Shown here: piece after piece, positions 7,615 to 15,151 of the stretch
How positions within the stretch are numbered: the first letter of the stretch is position 1
Layout: every line of letters begins with the position of its first letter
Assembly (NCBI RefSeq): GCF_003072065.1
Contig: NZ_QCYG01000003.1
Location: 1 to 64,000 of the forward strand
Origin: Thalassorhabdomicrobium marinisediminis
GTDB taxonomy: Bacteria; Pseudomonadota; Alphaproteobacteria; Rhodobacterales; Rhodobacteraceae
Direction: 5' to 3'
DNA: 64,000 bases
The notes under the pieces: generated by a model
Told to the model about the DNA's origin: nothing
The model's database searches: none
The model's input: only the letters and a program-made list of their open reading frames with translations
Translations under genes and position numbers: made by a program

Positions 7615-9882
7615 TCAGCCGCACTTGGAATGGCCGCAGCTGCCGCAGGTCATGCAGCCTTCGATCATCCGCAGCTCGTAAGAGCCGCAGCTCGAGCAGG
7701 CTTTGCCTTTGGGCTTCATCGACACCACGTCCGCTTGCGGATCGGACTTCAGGCCCAGCCCCTCCCCGGCGAGGAACCCGGTCGAGATCATGTGCTTTTC
7801 GATCACGCTGCCGATCGCGGCGAGGATCGAGGGCACGTATTTGCCGTTCATCCAGGCACCGCCGCGCGGGTCGAACACGGCCTTGAGCTCTTCGACCACG
7901 AAGGACACATCGCCGCCGCGCCGGAACACGGCCGAGATCATCCGCGTCAGCGCCACAGTCCAGGCGAAATGCTCCATGTTCTTGGAGTTGATGAAGACCT
8001 CGAAGGGGCGCTGCTGGCCCTGATGCTGGATGTCGTTCACGGTGATGTAGATCGCGTGCTCGCTGTCGGGCCACTTGAGCTTGTAGGTCTGGCCGGTGAG
8101 CTCTCCGGGGCGATCCAGCGGCTCGGTCATGTAGATCACGTCGCCTGCGTTCTCATCGGCGACCACTTCGGGCGCGGCTTCCTTCTCGGACTCCACTGAC
8201 AGCACCGATCCGGTCACATCGTTGGGGCGGTAGGTCGTGCAGCCCTTGCAGCCCGAATCCCAGGCTTCCATGTAGACCTCTTTGAAGTCGTCGAAGCTGA
8301 TGTCCTCGGGCACGTTGATCGTCTTGGAGATGCTGGAATCGACCCATTTCTGCGCCGCCGCCTGCATCCGCACATGGTCCAGCGCCGGCAGCGTCTGGGC
8401 GTTGACGAAATAGTCGGGCAACTCCGCATCGCCCTTGAGGTCCCGCCACAGCTTCACCGCGTAATCGACGACCTCTTCCTCGGTCCGGGTGCCGTCCTTC
8501 TGCAACACCTTGCGGGTATAGGCATAGGCAAAGACCGGCTCGATCCCCGAGGACACGTTGCCCGCATACAGGCTGATCGTGCCCGTGGGCGCGACCGAGG
8601 TGAGCAGCGCGTTGCGAATGCCATGTTCGCGGATCGCATCGCGCACGTCGTCGTCCATCTGCATCATGGTGCCAGAGGCAAGATATTTTTCCGCATCGAA
8701 CAACGGGAAGGCACCCTTTTCCTTCGCCAATTCCACCGACGCCAGATAAGCGGCGCGGGCGACCTGTTTCATCCAGTGTTCGGTCTGACGCGCCGCCTCT
8801 TCCGAGCCATAGCGCAGCCCCACCATCAAGAGCGCGTCCGCCAGCCCGGTGACGCCAAGGCCGATCCGGCGCTTGGCCGCGGCTTCCTGCGCCTGCGCCT
8901 CAAGCGGGAAGTTCGACGCATCCACCACGTTGTCCATCATCCGCACGGCGGTGGCCACAAGGTCCGACAGTTCCGCATCGTCGATGCCTGCGCCGTCCTC
9001 GAAGGGCGTGCTCACCAGCCGCGCAAGGTTGACCGAGCCCAGCAGGCAGGCGCCATAGGGCGGCAGGGGCTGCTCGCCGCAGGGGTTCGTTGCGGCGATG
9101 GTCTCGACGTAGTTGAGGTTGTTCATCTCGTTGATGCGGTCGATGAAGATCACACCGGGCTCGGCCTGATCGTAGGTCGACTGCATGATGCTGTTCCACA
9201 GGTCGCGCGCCTTCACCGTCTTGATGGTGGCACCCTCCCAGACCAGATCCCAGGCCTTATCGGCCTTCACGGCCTCCATGAAGGGGTCGGTCACCAGCAC
9301 CGACATGTTGAACATGCGCAACCGGGCGGGGTCGGACTTGGCGGTGATGAAATCCTCGACGTCCGGGTGGTCGCAGCGCATGGTCGCCATCATCGCACCG
9401 CGGCGGGATCCGGCAGACATGATCGTGCGGCACATGGCGTCCCAGACATCCATGAAGGACAAGGGGCCGGACGCATCCGCCGCCACCCCTTTGACCAGCG
9501 CCCCCCGGGGCCGGATGGTCGAGAAGTCGTAGCCGATGCCGCCGCCCTGCTGCATGGTCAGCGCCGCTTCGCGCAGGTTCTCGAAAATCCCCGACATGGT
9601 GTCGGGAATCGTGCCCATCACGAAACAGTTGAACAACGTAACGCTGCGGTCCGTGCCCGCCCCGGCGGTGATCCGGCCTGCGGGCAGATATTTGAAATCC
9701 TCAAGCGCGGCGTAGAACTTCGGCTCCCACGCGGCGGGGTCTTTTTCCACCGATGCCAAGGACTTGGCCACCCGGCTCCAGGTGTCTTCGACCGTGGCGT
9801 CGATCGGCGCGCCCTCGGCATCCTTGAGACGATATTTCATGTCCCAGATTTGTTCGGCAATGGGGGCGGCAAAACGGGTCAT
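7615..9882 (-). CDS. nrdJ: Adenosylcobalamin-dependent (class II) ribonucleoside-diphosphate reductase
   Basis: A 755-residue class II ribonucleotide reductase, which makes deoxyribonucleotides with adenosylcobalamin and needs no oxygen. Recognisable parts are the N-terminal VTLFNCFVMG segment, QQGGGIGYDFSTIRPRG, the active-site finger loop region NPCGEQPLPPYGACLLGSVNL, SVAPTGTISLYAGNVSSGIEP, and a C-terminal cysteine cluster (CSSC, CMTC, CGHSKCG) that probably binds zinc and serves re-reduction. Length is typical for the alphaproteobacterial form without an ATP-cone. The start is supported by GAGGA eight bases upstream. Likely controlled by NrdR through paired boxes at 9934-9974. Confidence 0.95.
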   Translation of the reverse strand: MTRFAAPIAEQIWDMKYRLKDAEGAPIDATVEDTWSRVAKSLASVEKDPAAWEPKFYAALEDFKYLPAGRITAGAGTDRSVTLFNCFVMGTIPDTMSGIFENLREAALTMQQGGGIGYDFSTIRPRGALVKGVAADASGPLSFMDVWDAMCRTIMSAGSRRGAMMATMRCDHPDVEDFITAKSDPARLRMFNMSVLVTDPFMEAVKADKAWDLVWEGATIKTVKARDLWNSIMQSTYDQAEPGVIFIDRINEMNNLNYVETIAATNPCGEQPLPPYGACLLGSVNLARLVSTPFEDGAGIDDAELSDLVATAVRMMDNVVDASNFPLEAQAQEAAAKRRIGLGVTGLADALLMVGLRYGSEEAARQTEHWMKQVARAAYLASVELAKEKGAFPLFDAEKYLASGTMMQMDDDVRDAIREHGIRNALLTSVAPTGTISLYAGNVSSGIEPVFAYAYTRKVLQKDGTRTEEEVVDYAVKLWRDLKGDAELPDYFVNAQTLPALDHVRMQAAAQKWVDSSISKTINVPEDISFDDFKEVYMEAWDSGCKGCTTYRPNDVTGSVLSVESEKEAAPEVVADENAGDVIYMTEPLDRPGELTGQTYKLKWPDSEHAIYITVNDIQHQGQQRPFEVFINSKNMEHFAWTVALTRMISAVFRRGGDVSFVVEELKAVFDPRGGAWMNGKYVPSILAAIGSVIEKHMISTGFLAGEGLGLKSDPQADVVSMKPKGKACSSCGSYELRMIEGCMTCGSCGHSKCG

Positions 9883-9933
9883 GAGAGTGTCCTCTTGAAT
9901 GGCTGGCAGAATCGATGGCGGACACCTACCCTA

Positions 9934-9974
9934 CCAAATGTGGAATGCAATGGGAACATTTTACCACATATTGG
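9934..9974. promoter_or_regulatory. Paired NrdR-box-like sites upstream of nrdJ
   Basis: CCAAATGTGG (9934-9943) and CCACATATTGG (9964-9974) lie 30 bases apart, about three helical turns, some 50 bases upstream of nrdJ. NrdR represses ribonucleotide reductase genes through two AT-cored palindromic boxes spaced by whole turns. The match to the published box is partial. The sites are equally close to the divergent DUF1489 gene. Confidence 0.45.
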
Positions 9975-9984
9975 GTTAGGAAGT

Positions 9985-10416
9985 ATGACCGCGACTTTAC
10001 ATTTGCAGAAGTTGTCAGTTGGCACGGAAACTGTCGCAGACCTCGTCCGGTGGCAAGCCAACAAACGTGTTCGCACCACAGATAATTTGCCACGCCACGT
10101 CACCCGCATGTGGCCGAAACGCGCAGACGAGATCCTGAACGGCGGGTCGATGTACTGGGTGATCAAGGGGGCGATCCTCGCGCGGCAGGAAATCCGGCGG
10201 TTCGAGGAAAAGATCGGTGCCGATGGCATCCGCCGCTGCGCCATCATCCTCGCCCCCGAGGTGGTGCCCGTGGTGCCGACGCTCAAGCGCCCCTTTCAGG
10301 GGTGGCGCTACCTCAAGGCGGCGGACGCGCCCATGGACCTGCCCCAAGGGCGCGAGGCGGAAGAGCCGCTGCCCGCCTCCCTGCAAGCGGCCCTGGCCGA
10401 GATCGGGTTGCTCTGA
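9985..10416 (+). CDS. DUF1489 family protein
   Basis: A 143-residue protein of the DUF1489 family, conserved in Alphaproteobacteria and of unknown function. Features seen are LHLQKLSVGTETVADLVRWQ, the TRMWPKRADEILNGGSMYWVIKG core and a mid-protein CAIILAPEVV strand. No membrane segment or signal peptide. The start at 9985 has AGGAAG close upstream and lies just past the NrdR-like sites; a much longer open frame extends back antisense through nrdJ and is not real. It is divergent from nrdJ with about 100 bases between start codons. Confidence 0.85.
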   Translation: MTATLHLQKLSVGTETVADLVRWQANKRVRTTDNLPRHVTRMWPKRADEILNGGSMYWVIKGAILARQEIRRFEEKIGADGIRRCAIILAPEVVPVVPTLKRPFQGWRYLKAADAPMDLPQGREAEEPLPASLQAALAEIGLL

Positions 10417-10469
10417 GACGTAGGATCAGGCGGCACGCTGGAGATGTTGGGCAACTGGCTGCGCGGGAA

Positions 10470-10539
10470 AAAGGGGGACGCTGTCCCCCTCTGCGCGGGC
10501 GCGCATTCACCCCCTGAGGTATTTTTGAACCAAAGAAGG
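10470..10539. repeat. Rhodobacteraceae-type intergenic REP-like element
   Basis: The gap between the convergent DUF1489 and hisG genes holds a perfect hairpin (GGGGGAC 10473-10479, GTCCCCC 10483-10489) followed by a conserved-looking tail CCCCCTGAGGTATTTTTGAA before the hisG stop. From memory, elements of this form recur between genes in many Rhodobacteraceae. It is the only copy I see here. It may terminate transcription from both sides. Confidence 0.5.
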
Positions 10540-11232
10540 TCAGGCGGTGAGTTTCGCCACGAGGGCCTTGAACGTCGCCCGTTGCGCGTCGGTCCAGTTG
10601 CGGCGGCGGCCCCGGAACAGGGTGGCCTGACTGCTGTGGATCATTCCGTCGCTGAGAATCTTAAGCCCGTTCGCGCGCAGGGTCTCACCGGTTGAGGTGA
10701 TGTCGGCCACGGCCTCGGCGGTGCCGTTGCGGATCGTGCCCTCGGTCGCGCCCTGACTGTCGATCAGCTGGTAATCCGCCACCCCGTTGTCGCGCAGAAA
10801 CTCGCGCACCAGACGGTGGTATTTCGTGGCGATCCGCAGCCGGAACCCGTGATGGGCGCGGAAGGCGGCGGCAACCGCATCAAGATCGTCGAGCGTCTCC
10901 ACGTCGATCCAGGCTTGCGGCACCGCGATGATCAGATCGGCCCCGCCAAATCCCATGCGCGCAACCTCGTCCACCTGCTGGTCCCAGGCGCTGAGCCGCT
11001 CGCGCACAAGGTCGGATCCGGTCACACCCAGATGGATGCGCCCGGTTTCAAGCTCGCGGGGGATTTCGCCCGCGGACAGCAGCACCAGTTCCACCCCGTC
11101 GATCCCGTCCACCGCGCCGGCGTATTCACGGTCCGATCCGGATTTGCGCAGCGTCACGCCCCGGTCGGCGAACCATTGAAAGGTCTTTTCCATCAGCCGC
11201 CCCTTGGACGGCACCCCGAGTTTCAGGCTCAT
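10540..11232 (-). CDS. hisG: ATP phosphoribosyltransferase catalytic subunit, short form
   Basis: A 230-residue short-form HisG, first enzyme of histidine synthesis, joining ATP and PRPP. Visible are the N-terminal LGVPSKGRLMEKT, LGVTGSDLV and the PRPP-loop region DSQGATEGTIRNGTAEAVADITSTGETL. The short form lacks the C-terminal regulatory domain and needs HisZ, which is encoded directly upstream. The start codon overlaps the hisZ stop (ATGA), so the two are translationally coupled. Confidence 0.95.
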   Translation of the reverse strand: MSLKLGVPSKGRLMEKTFQWFADRGVTLRKSGSDREYAGAVDGIDGVELVLLSAGEIPRELETGRIHLGVTGSDLVRERLSAWDQQVDEVARMGFGGADLIIAVPQAWIDVETLDDLDAVAAAFRAHHGFRLRIATKYHRLVREFLRDNGVADYQLIDSQGATEGTIRNGTAEAVADITSTGETLRANGLKILSDGMIHSSQATLFRGRRRNWTDAQRATFKALVAKLTA

Positions 11233-12314
11233 TGTGCGGCCTCCACTGCGGCGACAAGGTCCGGCCGGATCACGCCGCCCACGGCGGGCACGCCCACGCC
11301 GCCCCCCAGAACGGTCGTCAGCGCGTCATAGCGCCCGCCCGTGGCCAGGGGCGGCAGGTTCAGTCGCGGATCGGCGGAAAAGCCGAAGACGAAGCCGTCG
11401 TAATATTCCATCGAGGTGCGCCCGTAGGAGGCTTCGAAGGGCAGCGTGTCCACCGCAATCCCCCGCGCGGCCAAAGCGTCAAGCCGTCGCGCGATCCCGT
11501 CCACCGCCGGCGCGATCGAGGGCAGATCGACGGAAAGGTCACGCAAGGCCACCAGCGCATTGGGCGCGGTCTCGCGGACCTTGAGCAGGGTGTCGATCAG
11601 GTCAAGTTCCACCGCCGAGATCGGCTCGGCCGCCGCATCCTCGCGCAGCACCTCGATCCGTTCAGCGATCTCGGCCTGCGTGCGCAGCCCCAACAAGGGC
11701 GGCATCTGGGCCATCGGATCGTCCTGCGCCAACAGCGCGGCGCGGGCGGCGGGCATGTCGCTGCGCCCGCCGTAGCGGTCCAGCAGCGCCTTGAACCGGC
11801 GCGGCCGCCACAGGTGGCGCAACAGCGCCGCGCGCCGCCGCTTGGTCGTCTTCAGCCCTTCGACCGCCGCCCGCAGCACCCCGATGTCGCCGGTGGCCGC
11901 AGTCACCTCGACATCGCTGAGCAACCCCGCCAGCGTCGCGAAGACCTCGGCATCGGCCGCCGCCGGGTTCGCGCCGTCGAAAATCTCGTATCCGACCTGC
12001 ACGAATTCGGTCGGCCGATTCTCGTCCTTTTCCTGCTTGCGGAACACCTTGCCCATGTAGGTGTAGCGCGCAGGCTCCGCCCCGTGGGCCATGTGCTGCT
12101 GCACGATGGGCACGGTGAAATCCGGCCGCAGCATCTGCTCACCACGCACGGGATCATGGGTGGTGAAGGCGCGGGCGCGAATGTCCTCTCCGTAAAGGTC
12201 CAGAAGCGTGCCCGCCGATTGCAGGTAATCTGCGTCGGTCACCACGGCCCCCTGCCCGGCAATCACCGATTGATAGCGCCGCGCGCGGGCCCAGCTGTCC
12301 TGCCCCGTGTCCAT
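11229..12314 (-). CDS. hisZ: ATP phosphoribosyltransferase regulatory subunit, HisS-like
   Basis: A 361-residue paralogue of the histidyl-tRNA synthetase catalytic domain that forms the regulatory part of the hetero-octameric HisG-HisZ enzyme. It keeps class II features such as the motif 2-like ARYTYMGKVFRKQ and SYGRTSMEYYDGFVFGF, with a GGRYD motif near the end, but no anticodon-binding domain. The ATG at 12314 overlaps the hisS stop by one base-shifted ATGA; a longer in-frame extension to 12401 runs inside hisS. The hisS-hisZ-hisG order implies one transcript. Confidence 0.9.
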   Translation of the reverse strand: MDTGQDSWARARRYQSVIAGQGAVVTDADYLQSAGTLLDLYGEDIRARAFTTHDPVRGEQMLRPDFTVPIVQQHMAHGAEPARYTYMGKVFRKQEKDENRPTEFVQVGYEIFDGANPAAADAEVFATLAGLLSDVEVTAATGDIGVLRAAVEGLKTTKRRRAALLRHLWRPRRFKALLDRYGGRSDMPAARAALLAQDDPMAQMPPLLGLRTQAEIAERIEVLREDAAAEPISAVELDLIDTLLKVRETAPNALVALRDLSVDLPSIAPAVDGIARRLDALAARGIAVDTLPFEASYGRTSMEYYDGFVFGFSADPRLNLPPLATGGRYDALTTVLGGGVGVPAVGGVIRPDLVAAVEAAQ

Positions 12315-13801
12315 CACTGGCCCTGCTCGTCCAGCAATTGCCGGATCCGCGCAACCAGATCGGTGCGGGGGATCTCGAACTGGCTGGGGCGTTCCTTCCA
12401 TTCCTCATGGGTGGCGGTCTCGGCCAGTTTCGCGCCAAGGATCAGGTCCTTGATCTGCAACGTGCCCTTGGCCACCTCGTCCGCGCCCTGAATGATCGCG
12501 ATGGGGCTGCCGCGCTGGTCGGCGTATTTGAGCTGGTTGCCGAAATTCTTCGGGTTGCCCAGATAGACCTCGGACCGGATGCCCGCTTGCCGCAATTCGC
12601 TGACGATGCCCTGATAATCCGCCATCCGGTCGCGGTCCATGACGGTCACGACCACGGGGCCGGTCGTGTCGGTGCTCAGCCGCCCCTTCATGTGCAACGC
12701 GGCGAGAAGCCGGTCCACGCCGATCGACACGCCGGTCGCGGGCACTTCCTGTCCGGTGAAGCGTTTCACCAGATCGTCATAGCGTCCGCCGCCCGCAACC
12801 GAGCCGAAGGAACGGGGCCGCCCCTTGTCGTCGGTGATCTCGAAGGTGAGTTCCGCTTCGAACACCGGACCGGTGTAGTAGCCAAGGCCACGCACCACGG
12901 ACGGGTCGATGACGATGCGATCTGGGCCATAGCCGCCGGCCTCCAGCAGATCGGCCATGCTGCGCAACTCGGCTACTCCCTCGGCCCCCGTCGCACTGTC
13001 GCCGACCGCCGCCGCAAGATTGTCGAGCGTGCCCGCCGTATCCTCGGCCTTGGACGTCAAAAACGCGATCACCGGCTCGGCTTGTGCGGAGCTCAGCCCC
13101 ACGCCGTCGATATAGGCGCCCGAAGCGTCCAACCGCCCCTTGCCCAGCAACTCACGCACGCCTGCCTCTCCGACCTTGTCGAACTTGTCGATGGTGCGCA
13201 GGACGTCGGCGCGCTGCGCCTCATCGCTCAGCCCCATGACCTCAAGCACACCGTTAAGCACTTTTCGGTTGTTGATCCGCACCACGTAATCGCCGCGCTC
13301 GATGCCCACGGCTTCCAGCGTGTCGGCCAGCATGGCGCAGATCTCGGCGTCCGCGGCGACCGAGCCGCTGCCCACCGTGTCCGCATCACATTGATAGAAC
13401 TGCCGGAATCGCCCCGGTCCGGGCTTTTCGTTGCGCCAGACCGGCCCCATGGCATAGCGGCGATAGGGCGTCGGCAGGTCGTTGCGGTGCTGGGCGAACA
13501 CCCGCGCCAGCGGCGCTGTAAGATCATAGCGCAGCGCCAGCCAGTCGCCGCTGCCCTTCTCGTCCTCTTCCTGCCATGCAAACACCCCCTCATTCGGGCG
13601 GTCCACGTCGGGAAGGAACTTGCCCAGCGCCTCGACGGTCTCGACCGCCGCCGATTCCAGCGCCTCGAACCCGTAGCGATGGTAAACCCCGGCAATCACT
13701 CGCAACATCTCTGTGCGCTGCGCCACCTCGGCGCCGAAATAGTCGCGGAACCCTTTGGGGGTCTGCGCCTTGGGGCGTTGCACTTTTTGCTTCTTGGCCA
13801 T
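12314..13801 (-). CDS. hisS: Histidyl-tRNA synthetase
   Basis: A 495-residue class II aminoacyl-tRNA synthetase. Motif 1 region [11 protein letters not shown], motif 2 [22 protein letters not shown], the HisA-type [14 protein letters not shown] and motif 3 region [12 protein letters not shown] are clear, followed by an anticodon-binding domain ending in [10 protein letters not shown]. Somewhat longer than the E. coli enzyme, as in other Alphaproteobacteria. It is first in hisS-hisZ-hisG and overlaps hisZ. No strong ribosome-binding site is visible before the ATG. Confidence 0.95.
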   Translation of the reverse strand: MAKKQKVQRPKAQTPKGFRDYFGAEVAQRTEMLRVIAGVYHRYGFEALESAAVETVEALGKFLPDVDRPNEGVFAWQEEDEKGSGDWLALRYDLTAPLARVFAQHRNDLPTPYRRYAMGPVWRNEKPGPGRFRQFYQCDADTVGSGSVAADAEICAMLADTLEAVGIERGDYVVRINNRKVLNGVLEVMGLSDEAQRADVLRTIDKFDKVGEAGVRELLGKGRLDASGAYIDGVGLSSAQAEPVIAFLTSKAEDTAGTLDNLAAAVGDSATGAEGVAELRSMADLLEAGGYGPDRIVIDPSVVRGLGYYTGPVFEAELTFEITDDKGRPRSFGSVAGGGRYDDLVKRFTGQEVPATGVSIGVDRLLAALHMKGRLSTDTTGPVVVTVMDRDRMADYQGIVSELRQAGIRSEVYLGNPKNFGNQLKYADQRGSPIAIIQGADEVAKGTLQIKDLILGAKLAETATHEEWKERPSQFEIPRTDLVARIRQLLDEQGQ

Positions 13802-13898
13802 GGGTTCGCTCTATCAGGTCCGTTGTCCATGGCGCTTTACCGCGCCCACCGCCGCCACGCAACAGGAGGGGGTTGGCAAAGACCACGCGCAGGCTCTA

Positions 13899-14111
13899 AT
13901 GGGGACCATGACCAGCACAACCGATCTTGAAGAACGCATCGCCCATCTGACCCGCGCGGTCGATGACCTGTCAGACATCGTCGCCCGACAGGAGGGTGAG
14001 ATCAGCCGCCTGACCTACCGCGTGCAAATGCTCATGGAACGCGAAGCCTCGCGCGAGATGGACACCGGCAGCAGCATCCCGCTGGCCGACCAGCGCCCCC
14101 CGCATTACTAG
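13899..14111 (+). CDS. SlyX family protein
   Basis: A 70-residue protein dominated by a coiled coil with heptad spacing (LEERIAHLTRAVDDLSDIVARQEGEISRLTYRVQMLMER, cut here by position about 9-47) and the C-terminal PPHY ending typical of SlyX proteins. Function unknown. Two ATGs (13899 and 13908) are possible; 13899 has AGG five bases away, the second has no room for a ribosome-binding site. It is divergent from hisS. Confidence 0.75.
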   Translation: MGTMTSTTDLEERIAHLTRAVDDLSDIVARQEGEISRLTYRVQMLMEREASREMDTGSSIPLADQRPPHY

Positions 14112-14135
14112 CGCAGCGCCCCCGCGTCATCTTAA

Positions 14136-14151
14136 AAGGGCTTCGCCCGTC
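14136..14151. terminator. Short hairpin between slyX-like gene and lipoprotein gene
   Basis: AAAAGGGC-TTC-GCCC forms a small stable hairpin. On the minus strand it is followed by TTTT, so it can terminate the lipoprotein gene; it also lies just past the slyX-like stop codon. Confidence 0.45.
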
Positions 14152-14176
14152 GTCGCCTTAAACGATCCACACCGGC

Positions 14177-14210
14177 TTCATCTGACCCGATAAACTCCCC
14201 CCGGAGGGCC
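14177..14210 (-). repeat. 34-bp structured 3' element, copy A
   Basis: Read on the minus strand, this sequence starts three bases after the lipoprotein stop codon and matches 58291-58324 at 32 of 34 positions; the core is GAGTTTATCGGGTCAGATGA. An arm CTGACC that includes the stop codon (14211-14216) can pair with GGTCAG (14182-14187). No T-run follows, so it is not a standard intrinsic terminator. Confidence 0.7.
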
Positions 14211-14212
14211 GG

Positions 14213-15043
14213 TCAGCCGATATCGCCATCCTTGATCGACATGGCCATGACCTCTCCACCGTGGAGCAGAATCTGCGCCCATTCCGTGGGCACCGAGCTG
14301 AACGTGCCGCCGAAGAAATTATACACCGTCACGAACCGGGTGTTCTGGTTCAACTGGCTTTGTTTGGCTCCACAGGGCTCGCCCTGTCCGACGCGGCAGA
14401 AACTGGCTTTCAGCGCCTCATAGGCATTGTCGGTCGCGGTGTAGCCGATGCCCTGATTGCTGGGCCGGTAGCGCACGAATTCATGGGTTTCCACGTCGCC
14501 GGAAATCACCACCGCGCCGGTAAAGGTGCGCGCGCAGCGGTCGTCGAAGCCGGTGATGTAGAAGGGGCGTGGCGCCTTGGAGTTGGGGATCGTGTCGTAG
14601 ATCTGGAAGCCGCCGCCCTGATCGACCAGCGTGCCCAGTGCATCGCCGCTCACATCGCAGACCCGCGCAATCTCGCCGAAGGGCAGAACCGCGCCGGGGC
14701 TTACGTCGCTGGTGTCGGGACCGGTCCGCGCCGCGGCGCGCCCGCCGCCGAAGAGGCCCAGCAAGCCCCCCCGCGCGGGCCGCGCCGCACGGGCGCGGGT
14801 CGCGTTGGCCTGCTCGGCGGTGGCCACGGCCGCATCGACAGCGGCAGTCGTCGGATCATCGGGGTCGCGGTTCAACAGACGGTCCAGAAGCCCGCCGGTG
14901 CCGGCCGCCTCGGCCGCCGTGGGCGCGACCGCCCGTGTGGATTGTGATACCTCGACGTCGCTCAGTCGCGCGACATCTTGCAGCGGGTCACCGCAGGCGG
15001 CCAAAGCGGCCATCATCCCGAACCCCAAAATTAGGTGGCGCAT
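14213..15043 (-). CDS. Putative outer-membrane or periplasmic lipoprotein, unknown function
   Basis: A 276-residue protein with a lipoprotein signal (MRHLILGFGMMAALAAC, lipobox LAAC, Cys17). A low-complexity Ala/Arg-rich linker follows (about 40-110, with RPARGGLLGLFGGGRAAA), then a compact domain of about 150 residues with four cysteines (VCDVS, DRCART, FCRVG, EPCGA) that could form disulfides. I do not recognise the family beyond similar hypothetical proteins of Rhodobacteraceae. The ribosome-binding site AAGGA sits inside an inverted repeat directly upstream. Confidence 0.75.
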   Translation of the reverse strand: MRHLILGFGMMAALAACGDPLQDVARLSDVEVSQSTRAVAPTAAEAAGTGGLLDRLLNRDPDDPTTAAVDAAVATAEQANATRARAARPARGGLLGLFGGGRAAARTGPDTSDVSPGAVLPFGEIARVCDVSGDALGTLVDQGGGFQIYDTIPNSKAPRPFYITGFDDRCARTFTGAVVISGDVETHEFVRYRPSNQGIGYTATDNAYEALKASFCRVGQGEPCGAKQSQLNQNTRFVTVYNFFGGTFSSVPTEWAQILLHGGEVMAMSIKDGDIG

Positions 15044-15050
15044 TCCGCGT

Positions 15051-15078
15051 CCTTAACGTTTTTTTATTCAAGTTAAGG
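15051..15078 (-). promoter_or_regulatory. Inverted repeat covering the lipoprotein gene's ribosome-binding site
   Basis: CCTTAAC (15051-15057) and GTTAAGG (15072-15078) are perfect 7-base arms around an A-rich loop as read on the minus strand. The arm nearer the gene contains the AAGG of the Shine-Dalgarno sequence, eight bases from the ATG. In RNA this hairpin would hide the ribosome-binding site; in DNA it could equally be an operator. Confidence 0.45.
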
Positions 15079-15151
15079 CGTGGTGTAACGAATCGGTGAT
15101 CACCCGTCCAGCATTCCTGTCGGTTTGGCCGGTCCGGCAGCGGCTCGCCGC

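Noticed and set aside
8374-9984. Long upstream extension of the DUF1489 frame
   Set aside because: The extension is antisense to nrdJ; the family start and AGGAAG place the real start at 9985.
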